DNA of 64,000 nt from Streptomyces sp. NBC_00236 (GTDB lineage: Bacteria > Actinomycetota > Actinomycetes > Streptomycetales > Streptomycetaceae), in NCBI RefSeq assembly GCF_036195045.1, contig NZ_CP108100.1:2418001-2482000 (forward strand). The letters are read 5' to 3'. The position numbers and the translations under genes are program-made. The notes beneath the pieces were generated by a model. That model made no database searches and had not been told where the DNA came from. It saw only the letters and a program-made list of their open reading frames with translations. Below, one piece after another: positions 16,822-25,226 of this stretch (position 1 is the stretch's first letter; every line of letters starts with the position of its first letter).

Positions 16822-17523
16822 ATGACCAGCCCCACCGACTTCAAGAACATGTTCAACCGATCCGCCGCAGACCACACCACCGACTTCCAGAAGGCCATGG
16901 ACGCCAGCCGGGCCAAGCCCGAACAGATCCGCGAAGCCCACGACCGCCAGGTCGAGAAGATCCGCGCCCGCGAAGACATCACCCCGCAGGCCCGGCAGGT
17001 CGCCATGGCCCGCGCACACCGCGACACCGCGGCCAAGCTCGAAGCCGCACAGCAGGCCGACCGACAGAAGTACGAAACCCGCCGCGCCCAGCTGGAGAAG
17101 CGACTCTTCGGCAGCGACACCAACGTCACTGGCACCGAGGCGATCAACCGGCGCCAGGCCCGCGAGATGGCAGCCAACCTCACCGACCCGCAGGAAGCCC
17201 AGGCCGCCTACAGCCGGGCCCTGCGCGACGGCGACCGCGACTACGCCCGGGCCATCGCCTCGCACGCAGCCGACCAGGCCGCGGTCCCCCTCTTCGGTGC
17301 CGCATGGGCGTCCGTCCTCGACGCGCACTCCGCAGCCACCCCCGGCTACGACGCCAACCTCGCCGAGTTCCGCAGCCTGCAGGAGCCCGGCGGATACGGC
17401 GACACCACCTACATGGCACCGGCCGTCCCGTCCGAGCTCGGACGCCTCAGCCCCCACCAGGTCGCCATGCTCGCCGACAGCGACCTGACCGTGCACGGCA
17501 ACGACGGACCGGAGGCAGCGTGA
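16822..17523 (+). CDS. Coiled-coil protein of unknown function
   Basis: 233 residues with AGGAG before ATG 16822. The first ~100 residues are Ala/Arg/Glu-rich and predicted helical, probably coiled coil (QIREAHDRQVEKIRAREDI, AKLEAAQQADRQKYETRRA). The second half is less charged. I recognise no family. It follows the iterons and overlaps the next gene through GTGA, so the two form a unit. Roles in replication control, segregation or a structural (scaffold-like) function are all open. Confidence 0.72.
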   Translation: MTSPTDFKNMFNRSAADHTTDFQKAMDASRAKPEQIREAHDRQVEKIRAREDITPQARQVAMARAHRDTAAKLEAAQQADRQKYETRRAQLEKRLFGSDTNVTGTEAINRRQAREMAANLTDPQEAQAAYSRALRDGDRDYARAIASHAADQAAVPLFGAAWASVLDAHSAATPGYDANLAEFRSLQEPGGYGDTTYMAPAVPSELGRLSPHQVAMLADSDLTVHGNDGPEAA

Positions 17524-18362
17524 TCGACTTCGACCACGACACCAGCACGGCGCAGGCCGCAGTCACCGCAGCCGAACGCCGCAAGCTCCCCGTACCCCAG
17601 ACCATCTACGACACGGCCGCCATGTGGGACGTCATCATGGACGCATCGCACAAGCGTGTCGACACCAAGCCCGGCCGCGACGACGTACCCGAAACCGCGG
17701 CAGAACTCGCCGCGCTCATCGAGGAGCGGGCACACCAGCACCGCATCGCCGAAGCCCACCGGGCCATCGCCGGCGACTACCGCGAACCCGTCGCCCGCCG
17801 CTACAACCAGCTCGTCCGCGACCACGCCCCCGGCTGGATCCGCGGCCTGCAGCCCGACTTCCTCGCCCTGGTCAAGGTGCTCACCAAGCAGGAGAAGAAG
17901 CTGCCCACCCTCCTCGACGCCCGACGCCTCGACATGCGAGACCCTGCGATCAGCGCACCCTGGCAAGCGGCAGAAGCAGCAGCGATCCAGCTCGACCAAC
18001 TGGTGTCCGACCGGCAGATCATCGCCCGTGCGACAGGGAGCGACCTTGGCAAGGACGCAGAGCTGTTCGCCGTTGCCAGGATCGAGGAGCCCAGCACTGC
18101 GGACGTGTTCGCCCACAAGCTGCGCGACGACGTCGGGCCGGCACTCCGCGAGTGGCGAGACCTGCGGCACCAGCCGGTCAGCCGCTGGCTGTACCTCGCT
18201 CGCTCACCACACCTCGAACTCACCCTCGCCACACCAGGTGAGGTCACACAGAGGCAGGCAACCATCGACCGATGGCACAAGGCCATCGAGGTAGTCATGT
18301 CGACTGGTCTGTCAGGTCAGGCAGCACAACGCGGAGTCGAGCAGGCTCTCAGGGCTGCGTGA
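17520..18362 (+). CDS. Element-encoded protein of unknown function
   Basis: 280 residues from GTG 17520, coupled to the upstream gene by GTGA. It is soluble and mostly helical, with no signal or membrane segment. Stretches such as 'EERAHQHRIAEAHRAIAGDYREP' and 'KVLTKQEKKLPTLLDARRLD' show regular charge patterns but no motif I recognise. It is followed by a 259-base gap with a terminator, so it ends the replication-side operon. Confidence 0.7.
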   Translation: MIDFDHDTSTAQAAVTAAERRKLPVPQTIYDTAAMWDVIMDASHKRVDTKPGRDDVPETAAELAALIEERAHQHRIAEAHRAIAGDYREPVARRYNQLVRDHAPGWIRGLQPDFLALVKVLTKQEKKLPTLLDARRLDMRDPAISAPWQAAEAAAIQLDQLVSDRQIIARATGSDLGKDAELFAVARIEEPSTADVFAHKLRDDVGPALREWRDLRHQPVSRWLYLARSPHLELTLATPGEVTQRQATIDRWHKAIEVVMSTGLSGQAAQRGVEQALRAA

Positions 18363-18466
18363 CCCCATGAGCGTCGGCGTCAACGGCACCGCAGCAGTAC
18401 GACGAATCCTGCTGCGGACCCATGGTGAACGGGTCTACCACCATGACGATCACCAGCGCCGACACC

Positions 18467-18499
18467 GCGGTCCGGCCGGCTCCAGGTCGGCCGGACCGC
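18467..18499 (+). terminator. Terminator of the replication-side operon
   Basis: Perfect 11-bp stem GCGGTCCGGCC / GGCCGGACCGC with an 11-base loop, followed by ACAAAAGC. It lies in the 18363-18621 gap, which holds no gene I can support. Confidence 0.75.
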
Positions 18500-18621
18500 A
18501 CAAAAGCACATAGATCACCCAGGGCCATGATCCCCCTAGGCGATCTTCAGGAGATCGGGACGGTATAGCACCTGACCGTCGATGCGACGCAGAAACGTTG
18601 GATTTACCAGGGAGGCCGACA

Positions 18622-19080
18622 GTGGCAGACGACGACTACACCCCTCCGCCGGCCCCCGCGGGGCTCGGAGAGCGGGGGTTGAAGCTGTGGAACGACACCC
18701 TCGAAGAGCTGGAACTCGACCCGGACGAGCTGCTGCTGCTGCAGGAAGCGGGTCGCCTGGCGGACGAGATCGACACGATGGGCGCCGCGCTCGCTGCGGG
18801 TGAGCTGTTGTCGAAGGGGTCGCGTGGCCAGCCGGTGGCGAACCCGTTGATCCGGGAGATCCGGGGTCACCGGCTGGCCTTGTCGCGGATTTTGCGGCAG
18901 TTGGGGGCTACCAGGCCGGGCGAGGAGAGTGGGGAGCGGTCGACGCCGTCGCAGCGGGGCCGGTCGGCGGCGATGGCGCGGTGGCACGGGGACCGGGCGG
19001 AGCCGGACCGCCAGCGCTGGTCGTCGCCTCCTTCGGTGCTGGACGACTACCGCCAGGCGTTCCGGGGTGATGCGTCGTGA
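18622..19080 (+). CDS. Phage small-terminase-like protein (P27 type)
   Basis: 152 residues from GTG 18622, behind GGGAGG. It matches the pattern of P27-type small terminase subunits in actinophages: 'GLGERGLKLWNDTLEELELD', a Leu-rich helix with 'LLLLQEAGRLADEIDTM', then 'GSRGQPVANPLIREIRGHR' and 'LSRILRQLG', and a tail with 'RSAAMARW'. In phages these proteins recognise the packaging site. No large terminase, portal or capsid gene is in the element. It could redirect a helper phage's packaging, as in phage satellites, or be a domesticated DNA-binding protein. Family call fairly sure, role unknown. Confidence 0.72.
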   Translation: MADDDYTPPPAPAGLGERGLKLWNDTLEELELDPDELLLLQEAGRLADEIDTMGAALAAGELLSKGSRGQPVANPLIREIRGHRLALSRILRQLGATRPGEESGERSTPSQRGRSAAMARWHGDRAEPDRQRWSSPPSVLDDYRQAFRGDAS

Positions 19081-19370
19081 GCCGGGTGCGGCGGCACCCC
19101 GGGACCGCGGGAATTCCGCGGCATGTCCTGGAGATGCAGCCGGCCCGGTATCGGGACGTGGCGGCGGCCCACCTGAAGCGGCATCCGGATGACACGTTCT
19201 GGGCTGCGATGGCGGTGTGGCGGGCGTTCCTGGCGGAGCGGAGGGAGTGGCTGCGGGGCCATGGTGTGCGGCGTCGCGTTGACGGCCGCGACCGGTTCGG
19301 GACGCCTTGGCCGCCAGTGGCGTGGGTGCGGGATACGTTCGGAACCTCCGAGGCGAGGTGGCCGTCGTGA
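19077..19370 (+). CDS. Small basic protein of unknown function
   Basis: 97 residues starting at GTG 19077 inside the stop of the terminase-like gene (GTGA). Rich in Arg and Trp (FWAAMAVWRAFLAERREWLRG), probably two or three helices and nucleic-acid binding by charge. No family recognised. It is coupled to both neighbours in a three-gene run, 18622-19681. Confidence 0.62.
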   Translation: MSRVRRHPGTAGIPRHVLEMQPARYRDVAAAHLKRHPDDTFWAAMAVWRAFLAERREWLRGHGVRRRVDGRDRFGTPWPPVAWVRDTFGTSEARWPS

Positions 19371-19681
19371 GCCGACGCAGACGACCGTCTGCCGCCCATA
19401 TGCCCGTATCCCTCGTCCGGTTCGACTGGCGGGAATGGCGTCCGCCGGCCCCGGCCGACCATCCCGATCCGTCGTATGTCGAGTGGTATCTCGCGCTTGG
19501 CGACTGGCAGGCCGCTAAGGATGCATGGCTAGACGGCCGCCCGGTGCTGCTGCCACCGGAGCGACCGTTGCCAGACTCGATCCCGTACACGGGACTGCTC
19601 CCGGCGGTCGGCGACGCCCCGAAGGGGTCTCAGTCCGACGTCCCGTCGGAGCGTCGCGGCCGACGCATCAAGACGAACTAG
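19367..19681 (+). CDS. Small protein of unknown function
   Basis: 104 residues from GTG 19367, overlapping the previous gene by four bases. A conserved-looking core is 'SLVRFDWREWRPPAPADHPDPSYVEWYLALGDWQAAKDAWL'; the C-terminus is basic (RRGRRIKTN). No family recognised. Its last bases overlap the end of the convergent gene at 19678. Confidence 0.6.
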   Translation: MSRRRRPSAAHMPVSLVRFDWREWRPPAPADHPDPSYVEWYLALGDWQAAKDAWLDGRPVLLPPERPLPDSIPYTGLLPAVGDAPKGSQSDVPSERRGRRIKTN

Positions 19682-20055
19682 TCACGGGCTCGGATCTCAC
19701 CGAGGCGGTGCTCAACGACTGTTCCGACAGGGAAGTCGTCGGCCAGGTCGAGCAGTTCCTCCGTGATGCCCGGGATATCGGCGGCGTCGAAGAGCTTGGA
19801 GCGAAGGAGGGCGGAGCGTATCGCTTCCGCTGCGTCCTCCGGAGTGAAGTCGAGGTCCGATACCAGGGCGGTGGTGGTTGCCTTGCCGCTGTTGAGGCCG
19901 GCGAAGGATCGGCCGCATCCGCAGCCCCCGTCCGGGTCGAGCCTGTCGGTCTCGCACACGAAGCCCGTGATCATGACGAGTTCGCCTTCGACGCAGAAAG
20001 TGAAGTCGTTGTCCCGGTTGCCCTGAGTACGGCTGGTGGCGGTAAGAAGCTTCAT
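19678..20055 (-). CDS. Conserved CGCGR-motif protein (DUF7715-like)
   Basis: 125 residues from ATG 20055 (MKLLTATSRTQGNRDNDF). It has a mid-protein 'DGGCGCGRSFAGLNSGKATTTA' motif that I associate with a small actinobacterial family of unknown function (DUF7715 or similar; the exact number is uncertain). The pair of cysteines may bind metal. It is convergent with the terminase-like cluster. A strong hairpin upstream (20101-20137) separates it from the DUF397/DUF5753 pair. Confidence 0.62.
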   Translation of the reverse strand: MKLLTATSRTQGNRDNDFTFCVEGELVMITGFVCETDRLDPDGGCGCGRSFAGLNSGKATTTALVSDLDFTPEDAAEAIRSALLRSKLFDAADIPGITEELLDLADDFPVGTVVEHRLGEIRARD

Positions 20056-20100
20056 AGAATCATCCTGCCTGGTGGGTCTGACGCGAGATGCGAACATACG

Positions 20101-20137
20101 GAAGCCCCCGCCGCAATTCTCCTGCGGCGGGGGCTTC
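20101..20137. terminator. Strong hairpin between minus-strand genes
   Basis: Fifteen-base perfect stem GAAGCCCCCGCCGCA / TGCGGCGGGGGCTTC, seven-base loop. It lies 36 bases after the end of the DUF397 gene (minus strand) and before the start of the 19678-20055 gene. Confidence 0.82.
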
Positions 20138-20172
20138 CTGCGTTCAAGTTGGATGTTATCCAACTTGGTCGG

Positions 20173-20367
20173 TCACACCTGGTGCGTCTTGGCCCAGTCG
20201 ACGAGCGACGACCAGGCGGCCGGCCGGAGCGGTATCCGAGCACCCGTAGGGCGCTTCGAGTCCCGGACCAGAACACCACTGTCGGGGCGGGCCCACTCGA
20301 CACAGTTACCCGTGTCGGTGTACGTCGACTTCACCCAGACCAGGCTTCCCTGCTGTACTCCTGACAC
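20173..20367 (-). CDS. DUF397 domain protein
   Basis: 64 residues from GTG 20367 with GAGGAG nine bases upstream. It has the DUF397 signature: 'LVWVKSTYTDTGNCVEWA', then 'VLVRDSKRPTGARI' and a Trp near the end. In Streptomyces these small acidic proteins pair with XRE-DUF5753 regulators of the WhiJ/BldB-related systems. Here it overlaps the 3' end of the DUF5753 gene by 37 bases. Confidence 0.88.
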   Translation of the reverse strand: MSGVQQGSLVWVKSTYTDTGNCVEWARPDSGVLVRDSKRPTGARIPLRPAAWSSLVDWAKTHQV

Positions 20368-21023
20368 AGAGTTCTCCTCGCCGTGTCGATCAACTCCAAG
20401 GACGCTGCTGGCGGCAGCGCCTCAGCCGTCACGTGATCGTATGCCGAGCCGAACACTGCGATGTCCTCCGGCCGCGTCGTGATGACGGAGCCCGCCAGCG
20501 TCTCGGTGAAGACGACGCGCCGGCCACCGATGCGGTACATCGTGAAGCCGCCCCCGAGGCCCGGGTGTCCCTCGCTCGCCTCCGGCATCACCTGCAGCGT
20601 CACGGACGGCCGGAGCGCGGCCACGTTGAGCAGGTGTTCCAGCTGCTCAATGAGAACGGCTTTCCCGCCGACGGGGCGCCGCAGCGTCTCCTCGGACATG
20701 ACGAACCAGGCGCGGCGGTCCGCGTCGTAGCCGAGGCTGTCGATGCGCTTGAGTCGCCGGTCCGCACGGTCTGACACCTCTTCGGGCGGCAGGGCTGGCG
20801 TGGTGGCCTTGATGGCTGCCGCAGCGTACTGAAACGTCTGCAGCATGCCGGGGATCATGAGCGGCTGGTACGACTGGATCGTGTCCGCGGCACTCTCTAA
20901 GCGGCCGAGCCGGTCGATGTGTTCAGACAGGGACTCGGCAGGCGCAGCCCGCCACCACCCCGCCTTGGATGAGTCTCGTGTGCCGCGGACGATGTCTGCG
21001 GCTTCTTTGCGGTTGGGCTTCAC
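20331..21023 (-). CDS. DUF5753 regulator lacking the N-terminal HTH domain
   Basis: 230 residues from GTG 21023, which has a strong site (GGAGGAGAA) upstream. It is a DUF5753 protein: 'IQSYQPLMIPGMLQTFQYAAA', 'RRLKRIDSL', 'EQLEHLLNVAA', 'VTLQVMPEASEGHPGLGGGF'. Normal partners of DUF397 are about 280 residues and begin with an XRE helix-turn-helix; here only a short ~40-residue N-terminus precedes the DUF5753 region and no HTH is visible. It may act as an anti-repressor or bind another HTH protein. The downstream DUF397 gene overlaps its end. Confidence 0.8.
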   Translation of the reverse strand: MKPNRKEAADIVRGTRDSSKAGWWRAAPAESLSEHIDRLGRLESAADTIQSYQPLMIPGMLQTFQYAAAAIKATTPALPPEEVSDRADRRLKRIDSLGYDADRRAWFVMSEETLRRPVGGKAVLIEQLEHLLNVAALRPSVTLQVMPEASEGHPGLGGGFTMYRIGGRRVVFTETLAGSVITTRPEDIAVFGSAYDHVTAEALPPAASLELIDTARRTLCQEYSREAWSG

Positions 21024-21180
21024 CGGTTCTCCTCCGGTCGTGCCGTCGTGGTGGGGCAACGCTACTCCTCGTGTGCGGTGCGTCACACCGCTTGATCGGA
21101 TTGGGTGGGCGCTGAAACTCTCCCGCAGCCGGGGCGCCAGGCGGGCGCCCCCCACCCCCTCTACCGCCCTTACCTTGCAG

Positions 21181-21305
21181 GTCAGTAGCCGCTACCACCC
21201 CCATGACCGGGGTAAAGGGCCCCCGTTACTTCCTAGCCCCTCAGTGGGGCACTGAAGGCGTTGGTAGCGGGGGCCCTTTGAGGGTGCGGGTAGTGGGAGG
21301 CCCCT
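21181..21305. repeat. Structured intergenic region with nested inverted repeats
   Basis: AAAGGGCCCCCG (21214-21225) pairs exactly with CGGGGGCCCTTT (21268-21279) and encloses a smaller GCCCC/GGGGC hairpin. CCGCTACCA near 21189 competes for TGGTAGCGG near 21262. A third dyad GGTAG/CTACC lies near 21289-21309. It sits at the 3' end of the translocase gene, so it may be a terminator, or a cis-acting transfer locus (clt), which in related systems lies beside traB. Confidence 0.55.
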
Positions 21306-23444
21306 CTACCGGGGGTTGGGGTCGAGGAGGATCTCGGTGGGTACGGCGCTCTCGATGTCACGCCGCTGATACCCCGCCGCGTTGGTGCCGCTGATCTTGA
21401 CCTGCTTGCTGGTGCGCTTCACGCCGGCCGCTTCGAGTTCGGCGGCCAGGCGCTCGGCGTTGAAGTCGCCGTAGACGTCCTCGTCGAGGTTCACCAGCCC
21501 GGCGAGGAGTTCGGTGGTGAACATCCGCGGGCTGTGCCGCATCACTTCGAGGACGTCGGACAGGATCGGGGCCAGCTTGAGCCCGGCGGCGTCGGCGGCC
21601 GCGGTGACGTCCTGGACGGCGTCACCGGTGAGCTGGCCGGCAGCCTGCCGCAGCGTCCGGCCCTTTGCGCACAGCAGGGCAAAGCCGGGGCCGTCGAGGT
21701 AGTCGGCCCGCACAGTGACGTAGGACGCGGGCCCAGTGACCAGCACACCGGTACCGACGTGGTCTTCGGACAGGACGGACGCGTCGGCGCCTTGGGCGGC
21801 CTTGCCCTTGCCCAGGACCATGTCGGAGCTGGCCCGGTCAACGACCTGCGTGGAGTACCGAAGGGTGATGATCTCCCGCAGCTTGGTGGGGACGCTGTCG
21901 GCGTCGGGGCGCTGGGATGCGAAGTTGGAAACGAACCCTGCGGCCGGGCCGCGGCGGGCGATGCGGCACAGGTCGTTGATGACCTGCTCGCGGTCTTCGC
22001 GCTCCATCGCGGTGAAGTATTCCTGCAGCTCATCGATGGTGACGAAGATGACCGGCAGGTTCTTCAGCGTGACGAGCTCCGGGGTCAACTTGCCCTCGGG
22101 GCAGATGCTGGTGGGGAGTTCCCGCAGGATCGCGAAGCGGCGTTCCATCTCGACGAGGAGCTCCTGCAGCATCGCTTTGAGCGCCTCGATCGCGTCGTCC
22201 TCGGCGCCCATGACGAGGCGGTGGGCGACGGCCCGCATGGGCATCCAGTCGGCGCCGCCCTTCCCGTCGGCGACGTAGTGGCGCACGTAGGCGTCCAGCA
22301 GCCCCGCGGCGGTCATGAGGCGCTGCGTGAACGTTTTCCCGCGTCGGGGCAGGCCGCCGAAGAACATCGACTGCCACATGACGGGGACTTCGATGCGGTT
22401 GCCGCGGGCGTCCTGCCCGAACGGGATCGGGTCCCAGATGGAGAACGTCTCGGCCTTGGCCAGCGGCGACGGGTTCGGCAGGCCGAGGTAGGGGTCGTCG
22501 TCGGCGACCCACATGGAGACCCGGCCGGCGTTGCCGCCCTTGGCCGCGCGGACGCGGGACATGATGACCTGAATCTCGTCGACTCCGAGCTCCTGGGCGA
22601 TGACTTCCCGCTTGGCGAGCACGTCGGAGGCGGTTTTGCCGCCGCCTCGGGGCAGGTCGAAGATCACAGCCCAGCCGCGGCCGTCACGAACCGGGCCCAT
22701 CGTGCACGTAACCCGGGGGCCTTCCTCGTCGCCCCGGCCGCTTTTCAGGAGGCCGGCGGCGCGCAGTGCGTCGTTGAGCTGCTGCGCGGACATGTCGACG
22801 CGCAGCGGCGGGGCGCCCTGGTCGAGGAGGTGGGTGTCTTTCCCGCGGCCGAGGTAGGCGAGCGGGGTGACGACCGCACCGGCGACACCGGCTTGCAGCA
22901 TCGGGTCGGCGAGCATGATGCCGATGGTGGCTGCGGCAACTCCGACCGCGGCCGCGCCGAACCTCCAACGCCGGGTGCGGGTCCGCTCGAAGTGGGCCAG
23001 CTGCAGCCGGGCGGCCAGGTCCACATCCTCGGGCTTGGCCTTGGACTGGGCGCGCAGGGCCTTCACGGCGGCGGTGTGGTCCTGTGCGGACAGGGTCGGC
23101 CACAGGCCAACGGTGGCACGGAAGAACCCGCGGGCGGCCAGCAGCAGCGTCTTGACCAGGTACTTCGGGGTGCGGATGCCGTGGTAGCGGGCCTGCCACC
23201 ACGACAGGCGCACGAACGCCGTCACGTTGGCCCGGATCGAGGCGGCCGAGCGGGCCCAGACGGGGAGGACGGGGGCGTCGGGCACGGTCAGCCAGTCGGC
23301 GAGCGGGTTGTCCGGGCGGTCGACCGCCTCGACGACGTCCACCTCGGCGTCGGGCGCCGGCGACGGGTCGAGCGTCTCGGGCGGGATGGGGTGGAGCTTG
23401 GTGAGGGTGTGCCCGTTGAGCGGTCGGGCGGTGACGTCGGTCAT
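21306..23444 (-). CDS. FtsK/TraB-type DNA translocase (conjugative transfer)
   Basis: 712 residues from ATG 23444 behind GGAGG. There is an N-terminal region with two hydrophobic segments near 165-200, then an FtsK-like motor with Walker A at about 363-371 (GGLPRRGKT) and Walker B 'VIFVTIDELQEYF' about 110 residues later. A small C-terminal helical region follows. AICE TraSA/TraB proteins of this type move double-stranded DNA between mycelia as a hexameric pump. No relaxase is present, as expected. It is the last gene of a seven-gene minus-strand run whose upstream part begins at 26418. Confidence 0.88.
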   Translation of the reverse strand: MTDVTARPLNGHTLTKLHPIPPETLDPSPAPDAEVDVVEAVDRPDNPLADWLTVPDAPVLPVWARSAASIRANVTAFVRLSWWQARYHGIRTPKYLVKTLLLAARGFFRATVGLWPTLSAQDHTAAVKALRAQSKAKPEDVDLAARLQLAHFERTRTRRWRFGAAAVGVAAATIGIMLADPMLQAGVAGAVVTPLAYLGRGKDTHLLDQGAPPLRVDMSAQQLNDALRAAGLLKSGRGDEEGPRVTCTMGPVRDGRGWAVIFDLPRGGGKTASDVLAKREVIAQELGVDEIQVIMSRVRAAKGGNAGRVSMWVADDDPYLGLPNPSPLAKAETFSIWDPIPFGQDARGNRIEVPVMWQSMFFGGLPRRGKTFTQRLMTAAGLLDAYVRHYVADGKGGADWMPMRAVAHRLVMGAEDDAIEALKAMLQELLVEMERRFAILRELPTSICPEGKLTPELVTLKNLPVIFVTIDELQEYFTAMEREDREQVINDLCRIARRGPAAGFVSNFASQRPDADSVPTKLREIITLRYSTQVVDRASSDMVLGKGKAAQGADASVLSEDHVGTGVLVTGPASYVTVRADYLDGPGFALLCAKGRTLRQAAGQLTGDAVQDVTAAADAAGLKLAPILSDVLEVMRHSPRMFTTELLAGLVNLDEDVYGDFNAERLAAELEAAGVKRTSKQVKISGTNAAGYQRRDIESAVPTEILLDPNPR

Positions 23445-23529
23445 GATGGAGCCTCCTGCTGGTCTGTTGGCTGGTCAGGGGCACGGGGCGGCCGGTGTCT
23501 TGGCGGATTGCGGCCGCCCCGTGGCGGCT

Positions 23530-23856
23530 CTACTGGCGTTCGGCCTTGTCGACGGCCCGCTCCGACCGCTTGAGCGCCTGCTCGGCGTCACGGACGCGCT
23601 GCCGTGCGGCGGCCCGGTCCTCCCGCGGCGCGGTGCGCATCGCCGCCTTGGCGGTGGCGACGGCCTGCCGGTCCGTCTCCCGCACCGCGTGCAGGGCACC
23701 GAGCTCGCGCCGGCCGCGCTCCTCGGCGGCGGCGTCGATGCGGTCGATGCGGCGCTCCTTCGAGGCCTCGGGGTTCAGGCCGGCCAGCGCCATGCGGGAG
23801 CCCTCGCGGACCAGCTTGCGGCGGGTGCGCTTCTCGGCCGGGGTGTACACGAACAT
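23530..23856 (-). CDS. Small Arg/Ala-rich helical protein
   Basis: 108 residues from ATG 23856 (GAGAGG upstream). Highly charged with regular Arg/Glu/Ala spacing, probably one long coiled coil ('RQRVRDAEQALKRSERAVDK' at the C-terminus). No family recognised. It lies 85 bases upstream of the translocase gene in the transfer operon, so a role in transfer or spread is inferred from position only. Confidence 0.62.
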   Translation of the reverse strand: MFVYTPAEKRTRRKLVREGSRMALAGLNPEASKERRIDRIDAAAEERGRRELGALHAVRETDRQAVATAKAAMRTAPREDRAAARQRVRDAEQALKRSERAVDKAERQ

Positions 23857-23935
23857 GGGGTGTCCTCTCGGTGGTGGGCCGGGCTGTTCCGGTTCCCCTT
23901 GGCGCCCGGTGGGGGCCGGGCGCCGCGGGCAGCCG

Positions 23936-24247
23936 TCAGGCCTTCTTGCGGACGTCCTGCCACACGGACCGCAGGACCAGGACGCAGACGGTCAGGGCGA
24001 CGGCGGAGATCGCGATGGCGACCGCGGACACGGCCACGGCGAGGAGGAGCGCGGACCCTCCCACCCCGATCGCGAGCCACTGCGCCACGGACCCGGACGG
24101 CCGGGGTGCGGCCGCCGGCGGGGCCGGGTGTGTGTGCTGCGCCTGGGTGATCTGCTGGGCTTGCAGGACGGCGAGGACCAGGGCGACCTGCTCACTGTTC
24201 GCTGCCGCGTCGATGGCGTCCTGCGACGCCTTGTTCAGGTCGCTCAT
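23936..24247 (-). CDS. Small membrane protein, Spd-like
   Basis: 103 residues: a helical N-terminus, a Pro-rich linker (HTHPAPPAAAPRP), then two closely spaced hydrophobic segments between about residues 55 and 95, and a basic end (DVRKKA). Small membrane proteins beside traB in Streptomyces plasmids and AICEs are spread (Spd) proteins that help intramycelial transfer. Coupled to the upstream DUF2637 gene by ATGA. Confidence 0.68.
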   Translation of the reverse strand: MSDLNKASQDAIDAAANSEQVALVLAVLQAQQITQAQHTHPAPPAAAPRPSGSVAQWLAIGVGGSALLLAVAVSAVAIAISAVALTVCVLVLRSVWQDVRKKA

Positions 24248-25035
24248 GACCGCACCCCGCCCACCACTTCACGGCGCAACTCGGTGGCTTCCCGGCGGGA
24301 CAGGTCGAATGCATCCCGCAGCTGGTCGATGGTCACGCCACGCCCGCCCAAGGTGACCACCTGCTTGTGCAGCTTTCGGGCGTCCCTGCGCAGATCAGCC
24401 GGGGTGCGGGTCACCACCTCGGTGACCACCTGCCGGGGCGTCTCAGCGGGTACAGCAGCGGTCACCTTGTTGGCCATGTCGGTGGTCAGGAACTCGTCCC
24501 ACAGCGGTGACGCTGCGGGCAGCTCGATGACCGCAGGAGTGGCCACTCCAAGCGGCTCGACGTCTGCCATGGCAGACACGGCATCGGCCCGCTCGATGGT
24601 CGCCGCCGTGGTCACCTCCGGCCGCTCAGCATGACCGGCCAGCCGCTCGTGCACCTGCCGCATGACCGCAGCGAATGCCAACAGCGCAGCCACGGGCGGC
24701 ACGGCGGCGACCACGTATTCAAGCGGAGAAGCCCCCCAGCCGACACCGGCGACGTTCAGTGCGATCGAGCCGAGCGATCCGACCCCCGCAAGCAGGTAGG
24801 CGAACCCGTCGAACCGTCCACGCAACGCAGCCCGCAGGATCAGGAGCTCACCGGCAACGATGAACATGTCAACTGTGCCAGGCCACGCCCAAGCGCGGGC
24901 GCCCGCCAGGCCGTTGTCGGCGGCGACGTCGTGCAGGTGCTCGTAGGACAGCCAGAACGCTGTTGCGGTCAGGGCCATGGTCACGGCCGCAGCGCCGGAC
25001 GCCAGGCCCTGTACGGCGTTGGTGGGCTTCATCAT
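24244..25035 (-). CDS. DUF2637 (SpdB-like) membrane protein
   Basis: 263 residues. The N-terminal ~135 residues hold four hydrophobic helices with DUF2637 features ('FWLSYEHLHDVA', 'ARAWAWPGTVDMFIVAGELLILRA'). The C-terminal half is soluble and ends in a helix-turn-helix-like segment 'TIDQLRDAFDLSRREATELRREV'. DUF2637 proteins are the SpdB-type spread proteins of actinomycete conjugation. The gene overlaps both neighbours by four bases. Confidence 0.82.
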   Translation of the reverse strand: MMKPTNAVQGLASGAAAVTMALTATAFWLSYEHLHDVAADNGLAGARAWAWPGTVDMFIVAGELLILRAALRGRFDGFAYLLAGVGSLGSIALNVAGVGWGASPLEYVVAAVPPVAALLAFAAVMRQVHERLAGHAERPEVTTAATIERADAVSAMADVEPLGVATPAVIELPAASPLWDEFLTTDMANKVTAAVPAETPRQVVTEVVTRTPADLRRDARKLHKQVVTLGGRGVTIDQLRDAFDLSRREATELRREVVGGVRS

Positions 25036-25226
25036 TCGCCTACCTCTCCGAGGCCAGCGCGCGCAGCCTTGTGCGCGCAGAGATTGACGCCGTGCCTGTC
25101 GCCCAGTCGATTGGCGGTGATCAGGTCGGCGAGGATGACTTGAATCGGGGGAAGCGCCCGGACCAACCGGGACGCGGCATTAACCGCGGCGTCCTCGGTC
25201 GGCCGACGAACCAGGGCCAGGCTCAC
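25032..25226 (-). CDS. Very small protein of the transfer operon
   Basis: 64 residues starting at GTG 25226 and overlapping both adjacent genes (stop-start overlaps), which is the main reason to believe it. It is helical, with 'AASRLVRALPPIQVILADLITANRLGD'. No family recognised. It could be an Spd-type accessory. Confidence 0.58.
   Translation of the reverse strand: MSLALVRRPTEDAAVNAASRLVRALPPIQVILADLITANRLGDRHGVNLCAHKAARAGLGEVGE

Noticed and set aside
18622..19681. Remnant prophage head cluster
   Set aside because: Only a small-terminase-like gene is recognisable; no large terminase, portal, protease or capsid gene follows, and the surrounding genes are AICE-type.
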